Below are positions 20,654-30,143 of a DNA stretch of 64,000 nucleotides, piece by piece. The translations under genes were made by a program, and so were the position numbers. Positions within the stretch are counted from its first letter, which is position 1, and every line of letters starts with the position of its first letter. The notes under the pieces are model-generated. The model was not told the origin of the DNA and searched no databases. It saw only the letters and a list, made by a program, of their open reading frames with translations. The DNA comes from Kordia zhangzhouensis (GTDB taxonomy: Bacteria; Bacteroidota; Bacteroidia; Flavobacteriales; Flavobacteriaceae): assembly GCF_001005305.1 (NCBI RefSeq), contig NZ_LBMH01000006.1:62001-126000 (forward strand). The letters are read 5' to 3'.

Positions 20654-21229
20654 TTATTGTTTTTTACTTTTAGAGCGTGTTTCTTGAATGGTGTACACTC
20701 CTTTTTCTGTTTCTTTTTTAACACGAACTAAACCGCCTTCTTTATCGTATTCATAGTAAGTTGCATAGTTGTTTTCATCGAGTTCTGCCATCAATCGTTG
20801 TGTGTCTTTATCATACACAAAACTTTTCATACTGCTGTTGAATGGAAATATTCGAACATCGTCGAAGTAGCAATCACTTTCATTTTGACAAGACAAACGA
20901 ACTCTTAGTGAATCAGGAGTGTTATTTGAGTTTTGACTTTCAGTAATTTGGATAATTCCAATAATGCGTTGCCAACCGTCAATGATTTTTCCGCTTGGAT
21001 ACATTGTCATTACAGGATATGAAGGTGTTGCAGAATCACCAGTGTAAAAATGGATTTCTAGCGTACCATTAGTATATGTTTTTTTTTCATTACTGTTGTC
21101 TTCTTTTACCCAAGCACTGACGATATATTTTTTGCTTTTATTTAATGAAAAACTTAAACATGAGGTTTCTTGAGAATATAAAGTACTTCCAGCTAGGAGG
21201 ACTAAAATGTGTAGAATATATTTTTTCAT
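20654..21229 (-). CDS. Exported protein with C-terminal YD-type tail
   Basis: About 191 residues from the ATG at 21229 (MKKYILHILVLLAG), which gives a clean signal peptide ending in LYSQ; a start at 21265 would overlap the upstream gene and add an unlikely leader. The centre looks like a beta-sandwich, carbohydrate-binding-like domain (KKYIVSAWVKED, CYFDDVRIFPF). The last 60 residues (SFVYDKDTQRLMAELDENNYATYYEYD, here shown in part as LMAELDENNYATYYEYD) are a YD-repeat unit and match what I know as the usual ending of the large flavobacterial proteins encoded just upstream. It therefore looks like the detached C-terminal part of the 2020-residue protein, now with its own signal peptide. Confidence 0.7.
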   Translation of the reverse strand: MKKYILHILVLLAGSTLYSQETSCLSFSLNKSKKYIVSAWVKEDNSNEKKTYTNGTLEIHFYTGDSATPSYPVMTMYPSGKIIDGWQRIIGIIQITESQNSNNTPDSLRVRLSCQNESDCYFDDVRIFPFNSSMKSFVYDKDTQRLMAELDENNYATYYEYDKEGGLVRVKKETEKGVYTIQETRSKSKKQ

Positions 21230-21251
21230 TTGTGTATATATTAATTTATTA

Positions 21252-24200
21252 TTAAGCATTTCCATATCCTACAGTTATTATAAAGGAACAGATTTCGCCA
21301 TTGTCTAGTTTAATACCAACTCTACAGGTTGCAGTAGCATTCGGAAGAGTTTGTCCAAGGATATCTACCTCTAAATTGAGTCCATTGATTGAAAGACTTA
21401 CGTAATTTGGGTCGTTTGTGTCTGATATAACAGTTGCACTGCGTAACTGTATAATTGTATGTTCTCCAAGATGATTTTGTATTAAAGAAGGAATGTTAAA
21501 AGAACCTGAGAAAGAATCATGGTCAAGGCTAACAGATTGATCTGGAATAATTGGGCAAATAAAAGAATCTGTTGATGGGCAGTCAAAAATTTCAACTGCT
21601 ACTGTTGGGATACATTCAATTCCATCGTCATATAATTGTACTTTTTGACCAGAAAAAGAGCCTGCAGGAACTTTGATACTATAACGTCCAGTATGTGATT
21701 CTTCTTCAGTAATTGTTACTCCATTAGGTTGAGAGAAGTTGAAATGATACGTGTCAATCTCAAAACCTGTATATCCCATTTCCGTATAGTTACTGTTGGA
21801 AGCCACTGCTAACGGAAGCTTATAGTCACTATCATACTGAGCAGAAGAATACCTACCAAGTGCATCTCTATTCTCTAATTCAGCACCATACGGTGAGTAT
21901 TGTGTTACTTCACTAGCGAACGTCCAATTAGTATCATCTTCGACCCATTTCTCTAAGTTAGAATCATACGTATAGAAAGGAGAAAAGGTTTCAAAGAATC
22001 CACTATTTCGTTTCGTATCGGTTGATGAACGTGTCGTTAAATATGCGTACGACTTTACAGCACGCCAATCTCCTAAAACATTATTTATAAATGGGTTTAC
22101 AGTACTAAATTTCGGATATGAAAGTAAATGTTCACCGTTTAGATTATCCTCAGAAGGATATTTTACGCCTTTTCGCCAATAATCTTCATATTTAATAGCA
22201 GAAGCATTGATAATTCTTGGATTCACTCCTGTCCCACCATAGGCAAAATCACTAACCTCAATCACATCGTCTCCAGTCCCTATTGGATTCCTCATCGTTG
22301 TTACGGATGCCATCGTTGCACTCTGTAAGTTTCGATAGCTAGAGCGTATCACTTTAATTAGCTTTTCATTACTATCAATTCCACAAGCATTAACAATTGA
22401 GCCATCTCTATCAATAAATATGATTTTATTCTCAGGAGAGATTTCGTTAATCCAGTAATGTCCTTCAATGGTTTCATCTTCTCCGTTGTACATGTAAACC
22501 TCATCTCCTTCATTTAAAAACTTATCTAAATTGAAAGACGTATTGTAATGTGATGTGCTTTGTTGATACCATGCTGTAGCTCCTTCTTCATCTCCTGATG
22601 CATCTGGAGTACCATTACTTTGAACAGGTTCGATCCAAAGAGATATTCCTAGATTTTGAACAGCTTGCCCCATTCCTTTATATGCCCAATGTGCTGGATA
22701 GCTAAAATTGTAATAATTGTCTTTATATGCGTTAGCTGTCTCAGTCAGCAACACTTGTCCACTTACCGCATCCCAAGCAAGATTTCGAGTACTGACACTA
22801 GCTCCTAAATCGTATGCTACTTTTTCTTTTAAAATTCCTGTTTTGTGAATTACTTTAGTAGTGGTCGTTGTATGTAATATGGTTTCATTTCGTTTGTATT
22901 CATAAGGAATTTGACCTAAAAGAATCGGGATGATACCAACAGTGAAAAAAGTAAGATTTATATTTACACCATAACTTTCAGATAAATTATAATTTTCATT
23001 AAAATCAGTAATTACATCGTAATGAGTTCCTATTTCTTTAGTCGCTACGGTACCATCAGAGAGAATTACAGATAGGCGGTTGTCTAATTCTCCAGTATCA
23101 TTTGTATTGTATTTATAATCTACACCAGAAATTAGGTTCTTATTTTCATCATATATTTTTTGCGATTTAGATTTTCCGTTCATGTCATTCGTGATGATTG
23201 AAAATCCTTGAGAAAGTGCTAATTCTGTATTTACGCTTAATCGTAGCACATTATCTAATATATTCTCTTGATTGGTTCTATAATTGTTTTTATCGTCGAT
23301 ATCTATATGATCTGATTTTGTCGGAAAGTCTTTTGAAGTAAAGAATTCATTAACCACTTCTCCTGTTGCATGTCTTTTTACAACTTTCACATCAGTACCA
23401 TCATCATACGTTCTTTGTAGATTTTTCACAGAAACTTTACTGTACGTAACTATTGCTGAAGGATAGAATGATTTTCCAAAGGGTTTTTCAACATATTCCC
23501 TAGCTTGTAGTTTTTCAGAATCGTCAAAAAATGGTTGAATCAAAGGATTCTCCTTGCTCATATTTGGTTCCCAAGTAGCAACTCCGCTAGAGCCCTTACT
23601 ATTATTGTTTTCATCTTTTCCTAAACTATAATCATATTCTTGTCCGTAAAAATTGCTATAAGGGTTTACAGAATCTGATTGTGGATTTTCTACCATGATG
23701 TCCCAATTGTCATGCATAATTACTTTTTTAACACGTAATCCACCTCCTAGTTTTGCATTCGTTGGATGTTGCAAGCGAATCCATGATTTTTCAGGGTTGA
23801 AATTCCGAGCAATTCTTCGACGCTCTAGATACCCGTTTGGACCATCAAAAATTTCTAACATTACTGGCAGTGTGCTACCTATTGCATTAACAATATCACC
23901 AATATTTGTAGAAGAAGGTGTATTATCACCTGTTCCATAGGCATAACGATTGAGATGCTTCCTAGCAAAAAACCAACCTGATTTTGCTATTGGATTCGTA
24001 GTTCCGGCAGGCAAATTATTTCCAAACGGAGAAACTGAACTATCGCCTCCTTCTTGGTTTTCCAATTGAATAGGAATAACTCCATATTTTCTATCAACAT
24101 CATCACTAGTGTCATTAACCGTACCATTGTTATCAGTATCTGTAAAGACACTAAAACTTCCTGCTTTATCTATATTACAATACCCTTCTACATAATCATA

Positions 24201-27200
24201 ATTACAATTACCGTTTTGGGTCATATTTAATAAAAATCTAAAAAACAGCGGCTTATCAATATTTTCTCCTAAATATCTTGCTTTGAATTCATCAATTGAT
24301 AAAGATGTATTCACATCTTCTAGTAGCTCTACAACCAAGTATTTTGTATGTGCTCCATTAGTATATAAGTTTTCGGTAAGATTGTCTAAACCTAAAGGAA
24401 CTTGGTCACTCACACCCTTTACTTTGAACATCTGCATGGCTTTTTTATCCTGCACGTATTGATAGTCATCCGATTCATATTGTAGTTCAATACGTCCGCC
24501 TGATGGTAAGTCTATTGATGAGAGTGTCCAAGCTCGTGCATATAAGTCTTGTAATTCCTTGTCTTTTTGTTGCACAAAAGGGAATTCTTGAGCTGTGATA
24601 TCAATTTCAACTTCGCAAGTAGCAGTTGTATTTCCAGTAGGCAATACTACGTCATCATTGACTCCATCACTATCTGTATCTACTTTTGAAACTCCTTTTT
24701 CAAATAACGGTTTATAGTTACCCCAAATGTCATATGATTTCATTTGGTAATCCGGATTCATATTGTCGTAATTAAACACATACGGTGTGTATTTTCCCAT
24801 CTTAGAATTGCGGTAGGTAAAGTATACTTTTTTTAAAGTAAGTTTTCCCCTATTGGTTAGACCGTCATTACTATCTGCCGTGGTAGCTTCACTATTAAGC
24901 GTTTCGGGGGCTAAAGAATAATCGTATTCAAAATGCGCTGTTTTTATTGGACTAATGTCACTATCTCCATTGATAAGCTTTTTATATTCTGGCTTCGAGT
25001 ATAATCTGATAGTATTCAATCGTAACATTTTCGAATTACCAGTTCCTTTTGCGTCTTTTCTCTTTGAAAAATCAAAGGTAGCTACGTGCGTTTTCGTTTC
25101 AATCATCGTAGCATATTTTAATTCTTTTTCACCACGCACATAACTTCCTTTTTGATCGTTCGTTTTTGTATATAATCCAGGATTATAAGATGCCTTTGGA
25201 GCTTCCCCTTCTGCATTATAAGGCACACTCCATTTATAAGTAGCATCTAACGAACTGATAAGCTCATTATCTTCTGCTGTATCATTTGTAAAATCGTTGT
25301 AATGTATTTTGGTATATGCTCCAAGATCGTCATCTGTAGGGCCATCTCCCGTAAGGTCTTCATAATCGTTAGAAAGCACCGCACTTAACAAATAAGTATG
25401 TGCATAATCAGGTGTGATAATTTTATTAAAATATTCATCAAAACCTCCTGCACTATCAGCAGAATCATTTCCATTAACAGCTATAGTCCCTGTTTCTAAA
25501 TCAGCGATTCCGTTAGCACCAAAAGTTACTTCTTCTTTCGTATAATTTACAGCCGCTTCTCCATATACATAGACTGCACCACTTGGTTGGGTAATTTTCA
25601 TCCCATTGGTATGGTGTAGCTTTAGACTATCGTGTTCACTCACAAAAGGATCAAATGAAGCGTCTTTTTTGTTTATTTTTTGAATTGCCTGATTTCGTTG
25701 CTCACGTTTCGCTCTTCTTAAAGAACCATCAATCAGTACCGGTGGAGTATCATCTTCAATATCATTAGTAGCCGTATAGTTTTTTATATTAAATCGACTA
25801 ACTGCTTTTTTATTGTATTTATTACCATCTGGCTCTAAATCTAACGCCATCGGTTTTTCACCTGACAATTTATTATTATATAGATCTTCCTCAAGATCAG
25901 CACTTAAATCTCCTATAGGCTTAAAATAAGTTTCTTCATAATCCAATTCCGTATCACTTACCGATTGAAATTTGTGAATTGCCGGAGTATTCCAAACGCC
26001 CGTATGACTTCTCGTTGGCGAGTAGTGAATATCTACCCCATTTCTAAATCCCCAGCCACCTTCAATTTCACCGCCCAGACTAAAGCTATCACCGGAGTCT
26101 TCAATTTTTTGATTAAACACATACCCTGTTTGCCCTTTAAAAGGACGAAACTGTCCAGCAATTCCTTGTCCTTGAATTTGATAAATATCATACGTGTAAT
26201 TCGTTATAGGTAGTGCTAAGGTATTTTTTGTGACCGTACGCTCATTTTCTCTGTTAAAATCTAAGATATCTTTATGTGAAGCCTCTTTAGTAAATTCGTA
26301 ACCGTACGTTTTTTCTTCTTTTATTTTTTCTTCCTTTTTTATTTTTTGCACGGAATAAAATGCAGATACTCCTCCTTCAAAACTAAATGCTGCTAGTTGC
26401 GGTCCTAAAGAGGCTCTAAACGTATAATTTTCATTATGATACCCTATACGCTTTGTCGGTGTAAAAGTGTTATCTATAAAAGAAACACCTCTAGAAGCAC
26501 TACCCAATGTACTTGTATACCCCTTTTTTATATTAACCCTTCGCGTCGTTGATGAATTAATATTAAAAGCGGAGATTCCCTGTCTACTGTTATACGGAAG
26601 TCCTACCCCATAATTTTGAGAAATGGATTCATTACTATTTGCTTTTGCACCGTCCAAACTTTCAGAGAAACCAATAGTTGGCGATACCGAAGCTCCATTT
26701 TCAACGGACGGAGAAAGATTCATTCCTACACTTGTATTTTTGGTGAACTGATAGGAAACTCCAAAAGAAGGTGTAAAACTAAAACCTTCATAGTTGTTAT
26801 GCACTAAAGTGGCACTAGCATTTCCTGAAAAAGAATCTGTTCCTGGTATAGGTTCAGTACCTGGTATAGGTTCAGTACCTGAAAGCTGCCCATTTATAGA
26901 AAGCGTCATTCCCACAGTTTTGTTCTTCTTCATATTGTTTTCATAGCGAATCGAATCTCCCTTAAAATCGTCAGGTAGTCCACGAACGTTTCTGTTGATT
27001 TGCCCCACGCTTAAGTTCCAACCTAAGCCAACCCAAGAAGCCTCTTGATCCATCGTAATGCCAGCATCATACGCTAAGTTTAATGGATAACCACCAACAT
27101 CCATAATAGGAATGTTATAATTAAAATCTCCCGTACTAAGATTTACCATATCGGAAGTTCCAATTGGCGTAAAGGCATTAAACTCTGGTTGTGAAGGACC

Positions 27201-27314
27201 ACTTGTCAATGCAAATAATTGAGAAGGTTGTATAGTGGTTAACACCAATTGCATTGCTAAATAGCAAGCTATAACCTTTGATAGTTTTCCAGTTCTAATA
27301 TGCTGTATAATCAT
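21252..27314 (-). CDS. Large exported SpvB/TcB-like YD-associated protein
   Basis: A 2020-residue exported protein. A long signal-like N-terminus (to about residue 36) is followed by GTSDMVNLSTGDFNYNIPIM, then MDQEASWVGLGWNLSVGQINR. The latter resembles the LGWxLxxxxIxR signature at the start of SpvB/TcB-type shells, and the whole N-terminal block is a recurrent flavobacterial arrangement. Long beta-rich stretches follow, with a late segment GRYSSAQYDSDYKLPLAVAS that is typical of YD proteins. No Hint domain or toxin tip is present. An ordered pair of a TcB-like and a TcC/Rhs-like protein recalls the cocoon of ABC toxin complexes; this is an inference. First gene of an operon driven by the LytTR-type site at 27490-27560. 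Confidence 0.78.
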   Translation of the reverse strand: MIIQHIRTGKLSKVIACYLAMQLVLTTIQPSQLFALTSGPSQPEFNAFTPIGTSDMVNLSTGDFNYNIPIMDVGGYPLNLAYDAGITMDQEASWVGLGWNLSVGQINRNVRGLPDDFKGDSIRYENNMKKNKTVGMTLSINGQLSGTEPIPGTEPIPGTDSFSGNASATLVHNNYEGFSFTPSFGVSYQFTKNTSVGMNLSPSVENGASVSPTIGFSESLDGAKANSNESISQNYGVGLPYNSRQGISAFNINSSTTRRVNIKKGYTSTLGSASRGVSFIDNTFTPTKRIGYHNENYTFRASLGPQLAAFSFEGGVSAFYSVQKIKKEEKIKEEKTYGYEFTKEASHKDILDFNRENERTVTKNTLALPITNYTYDIYQIQGQGIAGQFRPFKGQTGYVFNQKIEDSGDSFSLGGEIEGGWGFRNGVDIHYSPTRSHTGVWNTPAIHKFQSVSDTELDYEETYFKPIGDLSADLEEDLYNNKLSGEKPMALDLEPDGNKYNKKAVSRFNIKNYTATNDIEDDTPPVLIDGSLRRAKREQRNQAIQKINKKDASFDPFVSEHDSLKLHHTNGMKITQPSGAVYVYGEAAVNYTKEEVTFGANGIADLETGTIAVNGNDSADSAGGFDEYFNKIITPDYAHTYLLSAVLSNDYEDLTGDGPTDDDLGAYTKIHYNDFTNDTAEDNELISSLDATYKWSVPYNAEGEAPKASYNPGLYTKTNDQKGSYVRGEKELKYATMIETKTHVATFDFSKRKDAKGTGNSKMLRLNTIRLYSKPEYKKLINGDSDISPIKTAHFEYDYSLAPETLNSEATTADSNDGLTNRGKLTLKKVYFTYRNSKMGKYTPYVFNYDNMNPDYQMKSYDIWGNYKPLFEKGVSKVDTDSDGVNDDVVLPTGNTTATCEVEIDITAQEFPFVQQKDKELQDLYARAWTLSSIDLPSGGRIELQYESDDYQYVQDKKAMQMFKVKGVSDQVPLGLDNLTENLYTNGAHTKYLVVELLEDVNTSLSIDEFKARYLGENIDKPLFFRFLLNMTQNGNCNYDYVEGYCNIDKAGSFSVFTDTDNNGTVNDTSDDVDRKYGVIPIQLENQEGGDSSVSPFGNNLPAGTTNPIAKSGWFFARKHLNRYAYGTGDNTPSSTNIGDIVNAIGSTLPVMLEIFDGPNGYLERRRIARNFNPEKSWIRLQHPTNAKLGGGLRVKKVIMHDNWDIMVENPQSDSVNPYSNFYGQEYDYSLGKDENNNSKGSSGVATWEPNMSKENPLIQPFFDDSEKLQAREYVEKPFGKSFYPSAIVTYSKVSVKNLQRTYDDGTDVKVVKRHATGEVVNEFFTSKDFPTKSDHIDIDDKNNYRTNQENILDNVLRLSVNTELALSQGFSIITNDMNGKSKSQKIYDENKNLISGVDYKYNTNDTGELDNRLSVILSDGTVATKEIGTHYDVITDFNENYNLSESYGVNINLTFFTVGIIPILLGQIPYEYKRNETILHTTTTTKVIHKTGILKEKVAYDLGASVSTRNLAWDAVSGQVLLTETANAYKDNYYNFSYPAHWAYKGMGQAVQNLGISLWIEPVQSNGTPDASGDEEGATAWYQQSTSHYNTSFNLDKFLNEGDEVYMYNGEDETIEGHYWINEISPENKIIFIDRDGSIVNACGIDSNEKLIKVIRSSYRNLQSATMASVTTMRNPIGTGDDVIEVSDFAYGGTGVNPRIINASAIKYEDYWRKGVKYPSEDNLNGEHLLSYPKFSTVNPFINNVLGDWRAVKSYAYLTTRSSTDTKRNSGFFETFSPFYTYDSNLEKWVEDDTNWTFASEVTQYSPYGAELENRDALGRYSSAQYDSDYKLPLAVASNSNYTEMGYTGFEIDTYHFNFSQPNGVTITEEESHTGRYSIKVPAGSFSGQKVQLYDDGIECIPTVAVEIFDCPSTDSFICPIIPDQSVSLDHDSFSGSFNIPSLIQNHLGEHTIIQLRSATVISDTNDPNYVSLSINGLNLEVDILGQTLPNATATCRVGIKLDNGEICSFIITVGYGNA

Positions 27315-27489
27315 TATAGCTAAGTTTTATTTTTAAACTTAATTTGTTATTCTTCGTTAAAATGTATGATGTACAATACAGTCTTTACATTGCATCAATG
27401 AAAAGATGAAGTTTTACCTGAATGTTTTAGAGAGGAAATTGTTTTGCTTTTAGGGCTAAAACAATTGAGGTGGGTTTATTCTACAACGG

Positions 27490-27560
27490 CTAAAGTATGT
27501 AATTATACTATGTTACCATATAAATAGTTAATAAGCGTACTTTTTTTTTCATAAGCGTCA
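27490..27560 (-). promoter_or_regulatory. LytTR-type direct repeat pair and promoter, YD operon
   Basis: On the minus strand two ACGCTTAT units (plus-strand positions 27551-27558 and 27531-27538) lie 20 bp apart, start to start, with an A-rich spacer. A -7-like box TACTTTAG (27490-27497, one mismatch to TAnnTTTG) starts 34 bp after the proximal repeat, as at the pilin promoter. No TTTG is seen at -33, consistent with activator dependence. The leader to the 2020-residue gene is about 170 bp. Confidence 0.75.
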
Positions 27561-27584
27561 TAAAAATCAGTTTTGAAATACTTT

Positions 27585-28169
27585 TTAAAGCTTAAGTGGT
27601 TTGGATTTGAAATTGAATTTAATGATTCCATTACCGAATAACTGATCATTATACAACAATTGAATTTCTTCATTTTCAGGAACGTTTCCAAAATATAACA
27701 AGGCTCTCTTAAAAGGAGCCACTTTGAAGTTTCGTTCAAACAAAACTCCCGAACACGTAATAGTATCTCTGGAAGAGGTAATAACTTGAAAATCCTTTTC
27801 TAATTTAAAAGACATATATTCTACCGCTTTTTCATAAGGCAAGTTGGTAAACTCTTTTTCAAGTAAATCTTTTTCTTCATCATGATGAAACTCAATTTCA
27901 ACAATGCGTTCATTTTTATGTAGTTTATATAATGAATCCACTGCTTTGGGCTCAAAATTTTGATTATCTTTTAAAATATAATAGTGTAACGGAACTTCTG
28001 TTGCAGTATAATTTATAGTGTTGATATATTGATTTATTTGTTTCGATTTCCACCCATCGACAGCCAAATTAAAAAATTTATAATCTTCTGTAACAACACG
28101 CTCATGAGAGGTATTCTTACAAGATATTACTGCCAAAATAGCAAATAGAATATATGCTAATTTTTTCAT
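27585..28169 (-). CDS. Lipoprotein of the secretion operon, unknown function
   Basis: A 194-residue lipoprotein with lipobox AVISC (Cys17), so it is anchored in a membrane. The mature part is mixed alpha/beta and ends in a beta-rich lysine-terminated stretch (IIKFNFKSKPLKL). I recognise no domain. It is the last gene of the pilin-to-secretin operon, 11 bp after the OmpH-like gene. Possible roles are a secretin pilotin or an accessory lipoprotein of the machine; the sequence gives no direct sign. Confidence 0.6.
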   Translation of the reverse strand: MKKLAYILFAILAVISCKNTSHERVVTEDYKFFNLAVDGWKSKQINQYINTINYTATEVPLHYYILKDNQNFEPKAVDSLYKLHKNERIVEIEFHHDEEKDLLEKEFTNLPYEKAVEYMSFKLEKDFQVITSSRDTITCSGVLFERNFKVAPFKRALLYFGNVPENEEIQLLYNDQLFGNGIIKFNFKSKPLKL

Positions 28170-28180
28170 AATGATTATGT

Positions 28181-28687
28181 TTATTGATTACTTCCTTCGT
28201 ATTTATTATTTGCAAACTGTATCACTTCTTCAGTAAAATCATACGTTTTATCAGCATACATAATATTCCCATTACCTTGTATTCCGAAAATAAGATGTAC
28301 TTCTTTTTCTGTGCCAAATTCTTCCAAATACGAGTTAAGTCGTTCCCAAACTTGCCTATTAATTTGCTCCTTTACTTCAGTAGTTAAACGTTGAAGGTTC
28401 GTATTCTCCAAATAGACTTTTTGTTTAAATTCTTGAATTGCTTTTGGGTTATTTTGTCGTTGTAATAATTGATACAAGCTGTCTATCTTTTTTTGTTGTT
28501 GATTTAAAGCTGGTAACTTCATTTTTTGTAAATCTTCAGTCATATTGAATTGACTAAACAATGCTAAATTATCAACATATCCATATTGTTTTACTTCTTC
28601 TTTTGGAAATAGAAATACAAACATACTAATCAGTCCTACAATGAGAAGTATTAGATTGATAATCGGGAGAAAAGTTAATTTTTTCAT
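28181..28687 (-). CDS. OmpH/Skp-like periplasmic chaperone-type protein
   Basis: A 168-residue protein with an N-terminal membrane segment (NLILLIVGLISMFVFLF) followed by YVDNLALFSQF, a long helical hairpin region with Gln, Lys and Glu (about residues 50-115), and a C-terminal GIQGNGNIMYADKTYDFTEEVI strand-helix part. This is the Skp/OmpH layout: a small beta body with coiled-coil arms, including the closing ADKTxDxTxEVI motif. Skp-type proteins hold unfolded outer membrane clients. Here an uncleaved anchor is likely. Its place inside a secretion operon suggests a dedicated chaperone. It overlaps the next upstream gene by 4 bp (ATGA). Confidence 0.7.
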   Translation of the reverse strand: MKKLTFLPIINLILLIVGLISMFVFLFPKEEVKQYGYVDNLALFSQFNMTEDLQKMKLPALNQQQKKIDSLYQLLQRQNNPKAIQEFKQKVYLENTNLQRLTTEVKEQINRQVWERLNSYLEEFGTEKEVHLIFGIQGNGNIMYADKTYDFTEEVIQFANNKYEGSNQ

Positions 28688-29166
28688 CTGCTTAATTTTA
28701 TCGTTTTTAATGTGTTATTGTATTGTAATTGTATGGAATCTTCATAAATTTTTTTGACCTCGAATTTTTCCAAAATGATTTCTCTTTCTCTCCTTTTCAT
28801 GATTTTTCCATTTACATTGATTACGCCTAATTTTTTGTTACTTCCTTTACTTACTATATATCCATGGTATAGAATACTAGGCCATTTTACACTAACAGGA
28901 AGTGGCTTTTTTTTAGGAGCTATTTTTGTCTGTGTTATTTTTTGTGATGTTTTACGTGTGACAAATACATTTTCAAAAGGATTGTTTATGTCTTTCAATT
29001 CAAAAGTATCTTTTCGTATTGTGTATTGAGTTGGTTTACTGGTTTTTTGAGCAATTTTAGGGCTTGATACTATTTTTTTCTTGACGAAATATGTATAACC
29101 AATACTTCCCCAAATGATGAGTGTCAACAAAATCAACGCATTATTTATATTCTTTTTAGAGATCAA
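28684..29166 (-). CDS. GspC/PilP-like inner membrane clamp protein
   Basis: A 160-residue bitopic protein: a transmembrane helix at about 9-28, a linker with basic and Pro-rich stretches, and a compact beta domain from about residue 95 (PSILYHGYIVSKGSNKKLGV, INVNGKIMKRREREIILEKF, KKIYEDSIQLQY). The pattern Y-x-G with later strands ending in kkIxxDsixlxy matches the homology-region domain of GspC and PilP, which connects inner membrane assembly proteins to the secretin. Operon position next to the other machine genes supports this. Sequence similarity is by pattern only; the role is inferred. Confidence 0.65.
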   Translation of the reverse strand: MISKKNINNALILLTLIIWGSIGYTYFVKKKIVSSPKIAQKTSKPTQYTIRKDTFELKDINNPFENVFVTRKTSQKITQTKIAPKKKPLPVSVKWPSILYHGYIVSKGSNKKLGVINVNGKIMKRREREIILEKFEVKKIYEDSIQLQYNNTLKTIKLSR

Positions 29167-29180
29167 AATTGATACTATTT

Positions 29181-30143
29181 TTATTCGGTTGTGAATGATC
29201 TGGAAATACTATAAGAGCTTGAATTTCCTGCAACATCTTTTGTTTTTACTCTCCAATAATACGTTCCGACATTTGGAATATCTACTTGTTGCGAAGTTCC
29301 ATTCGTGACTGTAAAACTTTCTATAATCGTATTGAAGTTAGCATCTTGTGCTATTTCAAGAATACTACTTACTTCCGACTGCACATTTCCACTGTCTTGA
29401 CCAGTAGTCCAGTTAAAATCTATAGCAATAGCTGTAATAATTTCCTCATTGGCAGGAGAAACTAATAAAGGCTGATTTGGTGCTTGCCTATCTATATAAA
29501 TTGATCTCGAAGTATATGCGGTTTCTGAATTAGAATTCACTGCTTTTACTTTCCAAATGTATGCTGCATCTTCATCAAAAACTGAAGCATTCACACTATA
29601 GTTTGTTCCTGTAATATCTCCTTGTTGTGTAAGTGTTGTTTGCCCATTCAGATTTTTAATCAACTCAAAAGTATAAGAATCTGCAAATTGTAATTCATTC
29701 CAAGTGAATAGTAAGTTAGTCGTATTTGTATACAAATTTGCGGATGGCGTATTGAGAAGTAACGTTTGGTTTGTTAAATCAGAAGAAGCTTCTACGGTAA
29801 AAGAAATCGGAAAAGAATACGCGGTATCATATGCAAAGTTTTCTCCTCTCACTCGCCACTGATACATTCCTGGCTCTAACGGATATTGAAACGAAGTTCC
29901 ACTAACCAGTGAATCCAATAGTATCATGTTATTTTGAGAAGGACGTACCAATTGTAATCGATAATTATCCGCACCTTCCAAAGATTGCCACGAAAAATTT
30001 ACCAAATTATTTACAATCGTACTGCCTTCTGAAGGCATGATTGGTATGACCAGATCATTACTTAAGTCTTCTTCTAAAATATCATCACATGATAGAAAAA
30101 GAAGCAACCATATAATGCTTAAAAATTTAATGTTATTTCCCAT
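29181..30143 (-). CDS. Lipoprotein with fibronectin III-like domains
   Basis: A 320-residue lipoprotein (lipobox LFLSC, Cys19). Three immunoglobulin/fibronectin III-type domains follow, each with a closing YxWRVxA-like strand: YQWRVRGENFAYDTAYSFPI, YIWKVKAVNSNSETAYTSRS and YYWRVKTKDVAGNSSSYSIS. Such domains usually make adhesive or scaffolding surfaces. It lies between GspC-like and GspM/PilO-like genes and overlaps the latter by 11 bp, so it belongs to the machine operon. It could act as an outer membrane scaffold around the secretin or at the cell surface. Confidence 0.75.
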   Translation of the reverse strand: MGNNIKFLSIIWLLLFLSCDDILEEDLSNDLVIPIMPSEGSTIVNNLVNFSWQSLEGADNYRLQLVRPSQNNMILLDSLVSGTSFQYPLEPGMYQWRVRGENFAYDTAYSFPISFTVEASSDLTNQTLLLNTPSANLYTNTTNLLFTWNELQFADSYTFELIKNLNGQTTLTQQGDITGTNYSVNASVFDEDAAYIWKVKAVNSNSETAYTSRSIYIDRQAPNQPLLVSPANEEIITAIAIDFNWTTGQDSGNVQSEVSSILEIAQDANFNTIIESFTVTNGTSQQVDIPNVGTYYWRVKTKDVAGNSSSYSISRSFTTE

